NCBI GenBank assembly: GCA_002298785.1
Contig: DBMR01000116.1
Location: 1-64,000, forward strand
DNA length: 64,000 bases
Direction: 5' to 3'
Source: Verrucomicrobia subdivision 3 bacterium UBA693
Lineage (GTDB): Bacteria > Verrucomicrobiota > Verrucomicrobiia > Limisphaerales > UBA8199
Part shown: positions 52,101 to 61,784 of the stretch, one piece after another
How the letters are laid out: every line of letters starts with the position of its first letter
Numbering within the stretch: position 1 is the first letter of the stretch
The notes under the pieces: generated by a model
What the model was told of the DNA's origin: nothing
Seen by the model: the letters and a program-made list of their open reading frames with translations, nothing else
The model's database searches: none
Translations under genes and position numbers: made by a program

Positions 52101-54014
52101 GGCGGCGGCGACTTCGAGTCCGGCGGTGCCGCCCACGTAGACCGGGACGCTCGGAGCGAGATCCAGGGTAATGGTGGGCGGGGTGGGTGGGGTGATTTCA
52201 ATCCAGGCCCAGGCGGTTTCAGTTCCGCCGAGGGAATTCGTGGCGGCCAGGTAGTAGTTGCCGCTGTCGCTGGCGGCGGTCGGATTCAGCGTGAGCACCA
52301 GGTTCGTGCCGCCTGGCACGGCATTGGTGGCGGTGCCGTCCGCCAGAACGTGATACCACTGCAGTTGCATCGGCAGGCTGCCGGTGACCACACAGCTTAC
52401 GTTCACCAAATAGGGAGCCCAGTTGGTTTGGTTTACCGGGTTGACCAGGGTGCCAGGGGCGGCGGAGACGGTCGGGTTGTTACCTCGGGCCACTTGATAG
52501 TGGGTTTGAATGCGCTGAGGGCTCAGTGCGGAGGGGTAAACCGCCACCTCATCGACGGCGCCGTTAACGAAGTAGTTGCCAAAAACCGACTCGGTGGCGC
52601 CAGCGCCGATGCGCAGGAACCCGGCGTTGTTGGGGACCACGGACGCGTTGATCGCACCGCCGACCAGTTGGCCGTCCACGTAGAACAACTTGGAGCCCGT
52701 AGCCGCGTCGAAAGTGCCCACCAGGTGCGTCCATTGGCCCAAAGCGACGTTGGTAGTTGGTCCCGCCGAAGATTGGAAAGCGCTGCCGTTCCCGCTCCAA
52801 AACTCCCAGCGCGGCGCGTTGGTAAACTGGCCGGTGACGGTGAGCGGCGCGGCGTAGAAAATGTAACCCCGATTGCCCGAGGCGGTGGTGCTGTTGCGAC
52901 TGGTGAACGGGGCTTGATATGTGTTAGCCCAGGCATCTACTCGCGCCCAGCATTCGACAGTGAAACTCGCCGGGTTCAGGCCGGCATTATAGGGAACGGT
53001 GATCTTGCCGTCGGTTCCGTTGTAGCCCATGGCCGTATTGGCATCGCCCACCAGCGGGCTGATTGCGCCACCCACGACGCTGTTCAGCGAACCCAGAACA
53101 CTTCCATCGCCGGCCGCGCCAACGCTCCCGCTGTTGGCGATGACGGAGCTCGATTCCTGAGGCTTCTTGGGCTCGTTCAGACGCCAATAGCCGATGGGAT
53201 TATCCGCGAGGATAACGCCGGAGTAGCCGGCCTCGTTATTAATGCCGGCGCTGTAATGGGCGCCGAGTTGGGCAGCGGTCAAAACATTGGTAAATACCGC
53301 CGCTTCGTCGAGCACGCCGGTGAAGGTTTCGCTGCCGCCAGGGGTGCGGCCCATGGTCAGCGCGTTCACGGTCGTATTGATGTTGGCCAGGCTCTTCGGG
53401 GCGCCAAATCGTACGCCGTTGGTATAGAAGAAGACAAACCCGTTGCTGCGGACCAGCGCCAGGTGGTACCACTGGTTTGGCTGGAAAGCCACCGGCGCGG
53501 AGTCGGAGGTCACGTCTGCCACGCCAAAGGCGGTGACGCGCAGTTGGCTTGTGCCGAAGAACGAGAAGCCATAGCCGCCACTGGGGCCGTTCGCCAGAAG
53601 CCGCTGGGTTCCGCTCAAAGTAGCCGTGGGCTTGGCCCAAACCTCCAGGGTAAAGGGCATGGCCGAGCCGTTGCCAGTGAAGTTGAAATTGGCCGCGCCA
53701 CTGATGGTTATACGCGACGATTCCGCAGTATTGAATTGGCAGGCGGTGTCCGTGCTGCCCGCCAATGCGCCCGGCGCTTCGCGGATCAGGCCGCCGACAA
53801 AGCTGCCGTTGGCGGCGGTGCCCAGGCTGCCCAGGTTGGTGGCCACGTATGGATCAGCAAATGTGACCGGCAATTCTCCCAGTCGCCAATAGCCCGCGGG
53901 GGAATCCGCGAGCACGGTGGATTGATAGTCGGCGGCCAGGGCCAGGTTCGTCGCCAGGACGAGCGCCGCCGAGGCTGCCGCGGTAAGGGATCGTATCCTT
54001 TGGTTTGTGCGCAT
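49116..54014 (-). CDS. Giant exported protein with five LamG modules and Ig-like domains
   Basis: 1632 residues from the ATG at 54014; an earlier in-frame start would add 21 residues with no signal peptide. The signal peptide is SLTAAASAALVLATNLALAA. LamG modules open with NPIGYWRLNE/NPAGYWRLGE-type motifs: SPAGYWRLGELP (~33), DNPIGYWRLNEP (~270), NLNPAGYWRLGEDVG (~690), DNPMAFWRLSEP (~1035), and a fifth in LHLKFDNNLQDASGRG (~1420). Ig-like modules lie between (for example GSLPMQLQWYHVLADG, GSAPLSYQWKTNGVAI, GSPILRLQWLKDGAPI). The C-terminal ~50 residues (LVWQAGTLQQADSVNGT to KFYRVKP) form the tail shared with other exported proteins. A surface adhesin or glycan-binding protein is likely. A -10-like box TATACT lies 5 nt before the ATG. 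Confidence 0.8.
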   Translation of the reverse strand: MRTNQRIRSLTAAASAALVLATNLALAADYQSTVLADSPAGYWRLGELPVTFADPYVATNLGSLGTAANGSFVGGLIREAPGALAGSTDTACQFNTAESSRITISGAANFNFTGNGSAMPFTLEVWAKPTATLSGTQRLLANGPSGGYGFSFFGTSQLRVTAFGVADVTSDSAPVAFQPNQWYHLALVRSNGFVFFYTNGVRFGAPKSLANINTTVNALTMGRTPGGSETFTGVLDEAAVFTNVLTAAQLGAHYSAGINNEAGYSGVILADNPIGYWRLNEPKKPQESSSVIANSGSVGAAGDGSVLGSLNSVVGGAISPLVGDANTAMGYNGTDGKITVPYNAGLNPASFTVECWARVDAWANTYQAPFTSRNSTTASGNRGYIFYAAPLTVTGQFTNAPRWEFWSGNGSAFQSSAGPTTNVALGQWTHLVGTFDAATGSKLFYVDGQLVGGAINASVVPNNAGFLRIGAGATESVFGNYFVNGAVDEVAVYPSALSPQRIQTHYQVARGNNPTVSAAPGTLVNPVNQTNWAPYLVNVSCVVTGSLPMQLQWYHVLADGTATNAVPGGTNLVLTLNPTAASDSGNYYLAATNSLGGTETAWAWIEITPPTPPTITLDLAPSVPVYVGGTAGLEVAAAGTPPIYYLLQSNSTTIAVSTNMFLKIPKVQTAYGTVDYQIVVTNLFGTVQSATTRLTVLTAPVSTYAAVTTNLNPAGYWRLGEDVGTTAYDYWSGRNADCVGGFLNFPTGALVDDDDGCVQLNGAGNYVRVRDASAFNYFGTTNRFTLSAWIKADSWPATGARVFSTRWLVGNTGGYGFGIWNGNSYRFTAFGVTDIAQGLPTLALGQWYHVAAVCSNLTVYFYLNGAYQGTGNAAIGATGIKTSPYPLQLGGSPNFSAAADEEPFLGQIDEAAAFSRVLTTTEIKALYDARYGSLIAPTFVKEPTPVQLYPGGTARFSAEVTGSAPLSYQWKTNGVAITGATNTDLIISSVTAGMNVTLTVTNRAGSLTSANAALTVLAAPAGYASAVLQDNPMAFWRLSEPFSSTIVFDSWGSHNGTPIGNVTFGAAGAISGDANTCATFDGLSPTRVEAPYATELNSSVFTVECWARVTGGAGTYRAAVSSRNQVQGSSMGGYIIYATAGNVWSFWTGTGTGWEALNGPAVVLNEWTHIVATFDGTEKRFYVNGALVASTTATAIVNPLRPIRIGGGQNEADPGDYFFVGDIDDVAVYNKVLTADRVEYHNGLGMYGENTAPFVIRQPVDQTVQVGSPAALTARAGGSPILRLQWLKDGAPIPDATNATLNLAATTYSDTGTYFVRVTNLKGSADSTAAKLTVMPPPAFAFATNDLVLHLKFDNNLQDASGRGNHGTAVGTPSFVAGKVGANALHYNTDTASGTYNYVTLGTPADLLFSSNVNFSVAYWARFTGTPGDLPFLCNAVNSYGNFGFTFAPSYTAGGWSWSLGNATSSVGVNGPANSINDGNWHHLVHTFDRAGAVATAVTYLDGVQVDSRSVAAAGDIDSGAAVNIGQDPTGAYAETGAADIDDLGVWRRVLTSYEAQSIYTVGQQSGASFDVTAPIQLLVQRKANDVELVWQAGTLQQADSVNGTYTPVPGATAPYYKVPAAAPIKFYRVKP

Positions 54015-54240
54015 AATACAGTATAGTACGAGTCGAATTGTGCGGGGGAATTCTCGCCTGCCGTCCGAAGGTGTCAAGTTTCAATTCCGCACCTTAGCAG
54101 GACAAAAGGCGCGGACACGCCAGCCTACCAGTGCTACCTGGTCAGGCTATGTCTTCGCAACTTTTCGCCCCCAGCGGTTGTGGATGGAATTCGCATGACC
54201 TTGCTGGCGATCCAGCTTAAGGTTTTCGCCGACAAACCGA

Positions 54241-56895
54241 ATGGCCGCTGAGACTCAATTGACGCCGATGATGGCGCAGTATCGCCGGATCAAGGGCGAA
54301 CTGCCGCCGGGCACGCTCCTGTTGTTCCGGCTCGGGGACTTTTACGAGATGTTCTTTGAGGATGCGCAGTCCGGGGCGCAATTGCTCAATGTAGCGTTGA
54401 CCCGGCGGGGGACGGTGCCCATGTGCGGGATTCCCTACCACGCGGCCAATGCCTACATCGGCCGGCTGCTGAAGTCGGGGCGCAAGGTCGCCATCTGCGA
54501 CCAGGTCGAGGATGCTCGCAAAGGGCAGCTCGTGAAGCGGGAGGTGACCCAGGTGCTGAGTCCGGGCACGCATTTTGACGAGCGGTTGCTGGTCTCCGAG
54601 CGCAATAATTTCCTGGCGGCCATCCACCAGGCGGGGTCGGTTTTTGGTTTGGCCTATGCGGACCTGACAACGGGCGAGTTCCGCGCCACCGAATTGCCCG
54701 ATGACGCCGCGCTGTGGACCGAATTGCAGCGGGTCAATCCGGCGGAGATCCTGTTTCCCGCCGAGGCGGGGCGCCTGCGGGACTTATTGCAGCACGGGAC
54801 GACCACCCCGGGTTCGAGTTCGAAGCCGGCAGGCGTGAGCAATCCGAACCTGCCCGCGCCGACCAGTTTCGGCTGGATTATCAACGGATACGAGGATTGG
54901 ACCTTTGCGCCGGAGACGGCCGTCTTCACGATTCGCGACCAATTCAAGGTGGCGGCACTGGATGGTTTCGGCCTCAAAGACCATGCCGCGGCCATTGGCG
55001 CCGCCGGGGCCGTGCTGCATTATCTGACGCAACATTTGCGGCGGGATATTTCCGGCCTCACGCGGATCACGTTTTATCAGCGGACCGATTTTTTGGCCTT
55101 GGATTTCACGACGTTGCGGCACCTGGAGATCCTGGAGCCGTTGCGGCAGGACGCGCCCCGGCAGGCCACTTTGCTGGGAGCGCTTAACCGTACTGTCACG
55201 CCCATGGGTGCGCGGCGGTTGCGGGATTGGTTGTCCCAGCCACTTTCCGCCCGAGAGCCGATCCGGCGCCGGCAGGAATCGGTGCGGTTATTCCTGGAAA
55301 ATGTCGAGGTGCTGGAATCGGTGCGCGCCGCGCTGGGGCAAGTGCGGGATTTGGAGCGGACGATCGGTCGGATCAGCGGCGGGAATGGCAACGCGCGGGA
55401 TTTGGCGTCGTTGCGGGCGGCCCTGGAACAGTTGCCGGCCTTGAAGGAAACGCTGGTCCGGGCGGTGCAAGGATGGAGAGGGCCCGCCCAGGCCCTGGGC
55501 GAATTCCCCGATTTGGCGGCTCCATTGGTACCGGGCGAGGCCGAGGCGCAATTGCTGCTGGCCGATCTTGAGCGCGCCATCGTTCCTTGCCCGGAGATCG
55601 CCGGGTTAATCGCCAGCGCCATTGTTGACGAACCCCCGCTGCCGCTGAAAGAGGGCGGAATCATCCGGGACGGCTTCGATGCCACGCTGGACGAGTTGCG
55701 CGCGGCCAGCCGTGGCGGCAAGGATTGGATTGCCAAACTGCAGCAGGACGAAATTGAGCGCACCGGCATCGCTTCGCTGAAGATTCGGTTCAATTCCGTT
55801 TTTGGATATTATCTCGAGGTAACCAGGTCGAACCTGGACCGGATACCGCCGCATTATGTGCGAAAGCAGACCATCGCCAACGGCGAGCGCTTTATCACGC
55901 CTGAGTTGAAGGAAATGGAGGGCAAAATTCTCGGCGCTGAGGAGCGTTCGATGAAGCTGGAGTACGAGCTGTTCCAGAAAGTGCGGGAGACGGTGTTGAG
56001 CCGGCTGCGGGAGATTGTGGAGACGGCGGGGGCGCTCGCGCAGGTGGACGTGCTCAGCTCGTTTGCACAAACGGCGCGGCTTTTTAATTATTGCCGACCC
56101 GAGATTGGCGATGAGGGGGTGCTGCGCATTATCGAGGGGCGTCATCCGGTCCTGGAACAAAACCTCGGGGAGGAACCGTTCGTGCCGAACGACACCCAGT
56201 TGGACCGGGCCGCCCAAATTGCCCTGATCACCGGGCCGAATATGGCCGGCAAGAGCACTTATATTCGGCAGACCGCGCTCCTGGCGTTGCTGGCCCACAC
56301 GGGGTCGTACTTGCCGGCGGCGCAGGCGCGCGTGGATTTGATTGATCGGATTTTCACGCGCATTGGCGCCAGCGACGACCTGGCGCGCGGCCAATCCACT
56401 TTCATGGTCGAGATGTGCGAAACGGCGAACATCCTGAACAATGCCGGTCCCCGGAGCCTCGTGATTCTCGATGAGATCGGGAGAGGCACCAGCACGTTCG
56501 ACGGTTTGAGCCTGGCTTGGTCCATCCTGGAGTACCTCCACAACCAGGTGGGGGCCAAGACCCTCTTCGCCACGCATTATCACGAGTTGACGGAGCTCGC
56601 CGGCAGGCTGGCGCGCGTAAAAAACTTCAACGTCGCGGTGCGCGAATGGAACGACCAGGTGGTTTTTCTGCGGAAGATCGTCGAGGGAGGCACGGACAAG
56701 AGCTATGGCATCCAGGTCGCGCGGTTGGCGGGTGTGCCCCGGTCGGTGCTGGAGCGGGCCCGGGAAATTCTGCACAACCTCGAGGAATCCGAGCTAACGC
56801 CCGAAGGTAACGTGCGCCAGAGCAGCCGGCGCCAGCGTGACCGGGAAAGGCTCAAACTAATGACCCCGGCGCCACAATTGGATTTATTCAGTTAA
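54241..56895 (+). CDS. mutS: DNA mismatch repair protein MutS
   Basis: 884 residues. MutS recognises mismatches and recruits MutL. The mismatch-binding F-x-E is present as GDFYEMF (F34, E36). The connector and lever segments include LREIVETAGALAQVDVLSSF, and the ATPase domain has Walker A GPNMAGKSTYIRQ near 665, Walker B LVILDEIGRGTSTFDGLSLA and KTLFATHYHELTEL. Standard MutS domains I-V are all represented and length is normal. The C-terminus LFS is the end of the family tail. It is followed after 19 bp by the GH78 gene, with which it may be co-transcribed although the two are unrelated in function. The start at 54241 fits the family N-terminus. Confidence 0.95.
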   Translation: MAAETQLTPMMAQYRRIKGELPPGTLLLFRLGDFYEMFFEDAQSGAQLLNVALTRRGTVPMCGIPYHAANAYIGRLLKSGRKVAICDQVEDARKGQLVKREVTQVLSPGTHFDERLLVSERNNFLAAIHQAGSVFGLAYADLTTGEFRATELPDDAALWTELQRVNPAEILFPAEAGRLRDLLQHGTTTPGSSSKPAGVSNPNLPAPTSFGWIINGYEDWTFAPETAVFTIRDQFKVAALDGFGLKDHAAAIGAAGAVLHYLTQHLRRDISGLTRITFYQRTDFLALDFTTLRHLEILEPLRQDAPRQATLLGALNRTVTPMGARRLRDWLSQPLSAREPIRRRQESVRLFLENVEVLESVRAALGQVRDLERTIGRISGGNGNARDLASLRAALEQLPALKETLVRAVQGWRGPAQALGEFPDLAAPLVPGEAEAQLLLADLERAIVPCPEIAGLIASAIVDEPPLPLKEGGIIRDGFDATLDELRAASRGGKDWIAKLQQDEIERTGIASLKIRFNSVFGYYLEVTRSNLDRIPPHYVRKQTIANGERFITPELKEMEGKILGAEERSMKLEYELFQKVRETVLSRLREIVETAGALAQVDVLSSFAQTARLFNYCRPEIGDEGVLRIIEGRHPVLEQNLGEEPFVPNDTQLDRAAQIALITGPNMAGKSTYIRQTALLALLAHTGSYLPAAQARVDLIDRIFTRIGASDDLARGQSTFMVEMCETANILNNAGPRSLVILDEIGRGTSTFDGLSLAWSILEYLHNQVGAKTLFATHYHELTELAGRLARVKNFNVAVREWNDQVVFLRKIVEGGTDKSYGIQVARLAGVPRSVLERAREILHNLEESELTPEGNVRQSSRRQRDRERLKLMTPAPQLDLFS

Positions 56896-56914
56896 CCGGA
56901 GAAAGGAAACAACC

Positions 56915-59212
56915 ATGAGACTGTCGCTGTTACTGCTGGGAATGCTCGCTGTCACGGCTTCCGCCGCGGAATTTGAGCGCGCGGTCTGGATCGCGCCACC
57001 CCCACAGAGTGGATCCAACCAGCCGTTGCCGCTCTTCCGCAAGGAGTTCGCAGTCACCGAATCCCCGACACGCGCAACCCTGCGGATCATCGGTTTGGGG
57101 GATTATGACGTCCGGGTTAACGGCATGAGCGTGGCGCCGATCGGCATCAGCCAGCCGTGGTCGCAGTACGAAAAGACGCTTTATTACCGGGACTACAACG
57201 TGGCGCGGTTCCTGGAGCGGGGCAGCAACTGCGTGGGAGTGCTGCTCGGCAATTCGTTCTGGCACAACCCGCCTCCTCCAAAGGGACGCTATAACAAAGA
57301 CGGACCGCAACGAATTGCCGAGGAACCGCTCCTGCTGCGGGCGGAGCTGCGACTGGAGTTTTCGAATGGCAAACAGGTCGCCATCGGGACGGACGAGACC
57401 TGGACCACAACTCCCGGGCCGGTGGTGTTTTCCCATGTGTATGCTGGGGAAGACTATGATGCCCGGAAGCTTCCCCTGGGTTGGGATCGTCCTGGATTTG
57501 CCGGGGACTGGACGCGAGCGCGGGCCGCGACCGCGCCGCCGGGCGAGCTTCGACCGGCACGATTTCCCGCGGTCGAACCCTTCGAACGGGACACACCTGT
57601 CGAGGTCAAGGAAGCCGCTCCCGGGGTGTTTGTTTACACCTTTCCGCGCAACACGGCTGCGCAATTGCGCGTGGAACTTGCGGGAGGCAAACCCGGTGAC
57701 ACCGTGCGTTTTCTTGCCGGCGAACATAAGCGTGGCGACCGGTTGTTCGGCGCATACAGCGCCGGTGGCGAGGTGATCACCGACGGCCAGTCTTTTACTC
57801 ATCAATGGCTCTTTTACTATTTCGGCATGCAGTTTGTCGAAGTCACCGGCGCGGTTCCGGAAGGGCAGGCGAATCCGAATGGGCTGCCGGTCATTCGACG
57901 GCTTGAGCTCGTCTCGGTGCGTGCCGCTCTGCCCGAGACCGGCCGTTTTCAGTGCTCGAGCACCCTCTACAACGACACCCAGAAGATCATCGACCAGGCG
58001 GTGCGCGCCAACATGAATTGGGTGATGACGGATTGTCCGCATCGCGAAAAGTTGGGGTGGCTCGAGTGCGCGTATCTGTTGGAACCGAGTTTCCTGTACC
58101 GCTATGACGGTCGGACCTGGTTCGCCAAGATTGCGGGTGATATTCGGGACGCGCAAGAGCCATCGGGTCGCGTGACCACAGTGGCACCCAGTTATCCGGC
58201 GGGACGATTCCCCGGGGCCTTCACCTGGACCGTGGAATGGGGTGCGGCGGCGGTGTTGACGCCCTGGACTCATTTTGAGTGGTACGGCGACCCTCAAATT
58301 CTGCGCGATAACTTCGACATGATGCGCCGGTTCGTGGATTACATAGGGGAGCAAGCGAAAGACGGTGTGGCGCCCGGCGGGTTGGGTGATTGGTACGATT
58401 ATGGGCACGGGCAACCGCCCGGGCCGTCGCGCTTCACGCCGACTGAACTTTCCGCCACGGCCACGTGGGGGCTGTGCGCGCTACGGGTCGCGGACGCGGC
58501 TGGGGTGCTGGGGCGCAAGCAGGATGCGGATACTTACCGGGCGTTGCACGAGCGCATCGCCCGGGATTTTCAACGGCATTTTCAGGATCCGGTCACCCGG
58601 TCGCTGAAGAACACCGGCAGTCCCCAATGCGCTAACGCAATGGCGCTCTGCTCGGAGGTGGTGCAGAAGGGGGATCGCGCACAATTGGTCCGCGAAATCA
58701 TCGCCGATTTGGAAAAGCGCGAGTGGCAGCAAACGCCGGGGGATGTGGGCCATGTTTATCTCATCCGAGCGCTGGCGCAGGCCGGCCGCTCCGACATCCT
58801 GCACCGCGTGTATTCCCGGGAAGGGCTCGGGAGCTATGGTGGCATTCTGAAAAAGGGACTCACCTCGCTACCGGAAACCTGGGACGCCATGATGGATGGT
58901 TACCAGTCGCTCAATCACTGCATGTTGGGCCATGTGTTGGAATGGTATTATGGCTATGTTGCCGGCATCCGGCAGGAACCATACTCGGCGGGTTGGACCC
59001 GGGTGGTGATCCAGCCTAACCCTGGCGAATTGACCAGCGCCGAGGGGTATTGTCAGACCCCGCAAGGGAGAATCCTCAGTCGCTGGCACCGCCAGGGCGG
59101 CAAGTTCACCTTGGAAGTTGAGGTGCCCAAAGGTGTCAAAGCCCGCGCGATCCTGCCTTCCGGCAAGAGCAAGAATCTTACGCCCGGCAAACGGGCCGTG
59201 CTCGAGGAATGA
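56915..59212 (+). CDS. Alpha-L-rhamnosidase, GH78-like
   Basis: 765 residues with a signal peptide (LSLLLLGMLAVTASA). A strong ribosome-binding site AGGAAA lies 6 nt before the ATG. N-terminal beta-sandwich domains contain RAVWIAPPPQSGSNQP and FRKEFAVTESPTRATLRIIG. The (alpha/alpha)6 catalytic part includes MTDCPHREKLGWLECAYLLE near ~370, similar to the GH78 D-C-P-x-R-x-x-x-x-x-W motif with the catalytic glutamate region; the ensuing GD is present as DIRDAQEPSG rather than the textbook form. Such enzymes release rhamnose from plant or microbial glycans, here in the periplasm or outside. Confidence in GH78 is good; substrate unknown. Confidence 0.8.
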   Translation: MRLSLLLLGMLAVTASAAEFERAVWIAPPPQSGSNQPLPLFRKEFAVTESPTRATLRIIGLGDYDVRVNGMSVAPIGISQPWSQYEKTLYYRDYNVARFLERGSNCVGVLLGNSFWHNPPPPKGRYNKDGPQRIAEEPLLLRAELRLEFSNGKQVAIGTDETWTTTPGPVVFSHVYAGEDYDARKLPLGWDRPGFAGDWTRARAATAPPGELRPARFPAVEPFERDTPVEVKEAAPGVFVYTFPRNTAAQLRVELAGGKPGDTVRFLAGEHKRGDRLFGAYSAGGEVITDGQSFTHQWLFYYFGMQFVEVTGAVPEGQANPNGLPVIRRLELVSVRAALPETGRFQCSSTLYNDTQKIIDQAVRANMNWVMTDCPHREKLGWLECAYLLEPSFLYRYDGRTWFAKIAGDIRDAQEPSGRVTTVAPSYPAGRFPGAFTWTVEWGAAAVLTPWTHFEWYGDPQILRDNFDMMRRFVDYIGEQAKDGVAPGGLGDWYDYGHGQPPGPSRFTPTELSATATWGLCALRVADAAGVLGRKQDADTYRALHERIARDFQRHFQDPVTRSLKNTGSPQCANAMALCSEVVQKGDRAQLVREIIADLEKREWQQTPGDVGHVYLIRALAQAGRSDILHRVYSREGLGSYGGILKKGLTSLPETWDAMMDGYQSLNHCMLGHVLEWYYGYVAGIRQEPYSAGWTRVVIQPNPGELTSAEGYCQTPQGRILSRWHRQGGKFTLEVEVPKGVKARAILPSGKSKNLTPGKRAVLEE

Positions 59213-59399
59213 GTTTTGACAGGGTTAAGGGCTGATTACTCGACTCGAGGGGAAACGGGCCCCGGGAGCGGGGATTACCTTCAAGTGCCTCGGTTCCGCT
59301 GACTTGTGCGCCGAGGCGATATCCAACTTGTTTCCCGGTCGGATAAGGTCCATGCTCTACCCGCATTTTGCGAGGCAACCCCGCAAACGAATACGAGAA

Positions 59400-61751
59400 A
59401 TGACCGAGCCAGCAATCACATCCGAATTGGTGCGCAAACATAATCTCACTCCTGAGGAGTTCGAGAAGATTAAGGCCATCCTGGGCCGCGAACCGTCTTA
59501 TACGGAATTGGGCATTTTTTCGGTGATGTGGAGCGAGCACTGCTCCTATAAGAACAGCCGGCCATTGCTGAAGACTTTCCCCACGAAATCGCCAAAGATC
59601 CTTGTGGGTGCAGGGGAAGAGAATGCGGGCATCATCGACATCGGGGATAACCTCGCGATCGCCTTCAAGATCGAATCCCACAATCACCCCAGCGCCGTCG
59701 AGCCGTTCCAAGGGGCGGCCACAGGTGTCGGCGGGATTATCCGGGATATTTTCACCATGGGCGCGCGTCCGGTGTGCTCGATCAACAGCTTGCGATTCGG
59801 ACCCATCACGGCCACCAGCGATGCGCCGGTTTCAGCCGAGCAACAGCAAGAATTTGCCAACAATCGCCGCCTGTTCGCGGGCGTGGTAGCGGGTATCGCG
59901 CATTACGGCAATTGTTTCGGCATCCCTACGGTGGCGGGCGAGGTCTATTTCGATCGCTCTTACCAGGGCAACCCGTTGGTAAACGCTTTCTGTCTCGGGG
60001 TGTTGCGCCATGAGCAGATCATTCGCGGCGCGGCTAAAGGGGTGGGTAACCCGGTTTTCTACGTGGGACCGGCTACCGGCCGTGACGGATTGGCGGGCGC
60101 GGCGTTCGCCTCTCAGGATTTGACTGAGGAATCCGCCGAGCAACAAAGAGGCGCGGTCCAGGTCGGCGACCCGTTCATGGAAAAACTGGTCTGCGAAGCC
60201 TGCCTCGAGTTGCTGGCGACTGGCGCCGTTTCCGGCATCCAGGACATGGGTGCCGCCGGGTTGACCTGTTCCACTTGCGAAACCGCGGCCCGCGCGGGCA
60301 CGGGCATCGAAATCGAGTTGGATAAGGTGCCGCAACGCGCCCCGAACATGAGCTCCTATGAGATCATGCTCAGCGAATCCCAGGAGCGCATGCTGATCAT
60401 CGTCCATAAGGGCCGAGAAGAGGAAGTGAAGCGCATTTTCGACAAGTGGGATTTGCCCTGGTCGGAAATCGGCATCGTGACGGACTCCGGTCGGATGGTG
60501 GTGCGGCATGGGGGACGCGTGGTCGCGGATATTCCGGCCCGCAAACTGGCTGATGAAGCCCCGGTGTACCAGCGTGAAGCCCGAGAACCGGCTTATATGC
60601 AGTCGGTGCGGTCGTTTACCCTGAGTGGCATTGCGGATAGCCAGGACCCGGCTGCCGAACTCAAAAAGCTCCTGGCCTGGCCCACCATCGCCTCGAAGAA
60701 CTGGGTTTACCGCCAATATGACCACATGGTGCGCGACAACACCGCCGTGTGTCCGGGTTCTGACGCGACGGTGCTTCGGATAAAGTCCGATAGCGTGCCA
60801 GGCGGGGCTGCGGAAGGTGCACCCACCGTGCCGGAGAAATACGTGGCCCTCTCGGTGGACTGCAATGCGGTGTATGTTTATCTCGATCCGTACGAAGGGG
60901 GTAAAATTGCCGTGGCCGAGGCCGCCCGTAACCTGGCCTGCACCGGTGCCGTGCCCCTGGGCGTGACCGATAACCTGAATTTTGGCAACCCTCACAATCC
61001 GGAGATTTTCTGGCAATTGCGCGAATCCGTGCGTGGGTTGGCTGAAGGCTGCCGCGCTTTCAACGCGCCGGTCACCGGTGGAAACGTCAGCCTGTACAAC
61101 CAGAGCCCGGACGGGCCCATCGATCCGACTCCCACCGTGGCGATGGCCGGTCTGGTGGAGAAGCGCGAGCACATCACTACCCAATGGTTCAAGGATGCCG
61201 GTGATGCGATTCTGTTGCTCGGGGCGCCGGTCGATTCCGCCGACCCATTGCAGGGCCTGGGTGGTTCGGCTTATTTGCAGCGCATTCACGGACTCAAGAA
61301 CGGATTGCCGCCCCGTTGCGATTTGGTTCGGGAACAGGAGCTGCATCTGGGTCTGCGCGCCCTCATTCATGGCGGCGGCATCAATAGCGCGCACGATTGC
61401 AGCGAAGGCGGTTTGGCGGTGGCGCTGGCCGAAAGCTGTATCAGCCATGCTGAGGCGCGGGAAACGCCGCGTTTAATCGGCGCCAAAATCGATTTGTCGG
61501 GAATTCCCGCCGCGCGTTTGGATGCCTTGCTCTTTGGTGAAACCCAGGGGCGCATCATCATTTCCACCACGAACCTGGATTCGGGCAAAGTGCTGGAGCG
61601 CGCCAAACTCCTTGGCCTTACCGTTACCCGGCTGGGGACGGTGGGCGGCGATCAACTCGAAATCAAGACCGCGACCAAATCGCTGTCGATCCCGGTGTCG
61701 GAATTGCATGCCGCGTGGTGGTCGACGATCGCCAAAGTGATGAAGGATTGA
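59400..61751 (+). CDS. purL: Phosphoribosylformylglycinamidine synthase subunit PurL
   Basis: 783 residues, the small PurL of the three-subunit FGAM synthase, which makes FGAM from FGAR with ATP and glutamine-derived ammonia. Visible features are GIFSVMWSEHCSYKNSRPLL, DNLAIAFKIESHNHPSAVEP, DPFMEKLVCEACLELLATG, CPGSDATVLRIK, YGAVPLGVTDNLNFGNPHNP-like LGVTDNLNFGNPHNPEIFW and INSAHDCSEGGLAVALAESC near the C-terminus. All major ATP and FGAR-binding regions are present. PurS and PurQ, its expected partners, are not in the window. I chose the ATG at 59400 because a longer frame to 59304 overlaps the preceding intergenic region without homology. A CGAG lies ahead of the start. Confidence 0.95.
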   Translation: MTEPAITSELVRKHNLTPEEFEKIKAILGREPSYTELGIFSVMWSEHCSYKNSRPLLKTFPTKSPKILVGAGEENAGIIDIGDNLAIAFKIESHNHPSAVEPFQGAATGVGGIIRDIFTMGARPVCSINSLRFGPITATSDAPVSAEQQQEFANNRRLFAGVVAGIAHYGNCFGIPTVAGEVYFDRSYQGNPLVNAFCLGVLRHEQIIRGAAKGVGNPVFYVGPATGRDGLAGAAFASQDLTEESAEQQRGAVQVGDPFMEKLVCEACLELLATGAVSGIQDMGAAGLTCSTCETAARAGTGIEIELDKVPQRAPNMSSYEIMLSESQERMLIIVHKGREEEVKRIFDKWDLPWSEIGIVTDSGRMVVRHGGRVVADIPARKLADEAPVYQREAREPAYMQSVRSFTLSGIADSQDPAAELKKLLAWPTIASKNWVYRQYDHMVRDNTAVCPGSDATVLRIKSDSVPGGAAEGAPTVPEKYVALSVDCNAVYVYLDPYEGGKIAVAEAARNLACTGAVPLGVTDNLNFGNPHNPEIFWQLRESVRGLAEGCRAFNAPVTGGNVSLYNQSPDGPIDPTPTVAMAGLVEKREHITTQWFKDAGDAILLLGAPVDSADPLQGLGGSAYLQRIHGLKNGLPPRCDLVREQELHLGLRALIHGGGINSAHDCSEGGLAVALAESCISHAEARETPRLIGAKIDLSGIPAARLDALLFGETQGRIIISTTNLDSGKVLERAKLLGLTVTRLGTVGGDQLEIKTATKSLSIPVSELHAAWWSTIAKVMKD

Positions 61752-61784
61752 ACCGGGTTCGGTCCGAACCCTGGGGCGTGATCC

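Noticed and set aside
52350..54026. 558-codon open frame antisense to the giant LamG gene.
   Set aside because: It mirrors the coding sequence of the repeated LamG protein, has no domain and begins within it. GC-rich coding strands often leave long open antisense frames.
59832..61448. 538-codon open frame antisense to purL.
   Set aside because: purL is unmistakable on the other strand and this frame has no recognisable domain or start signal.
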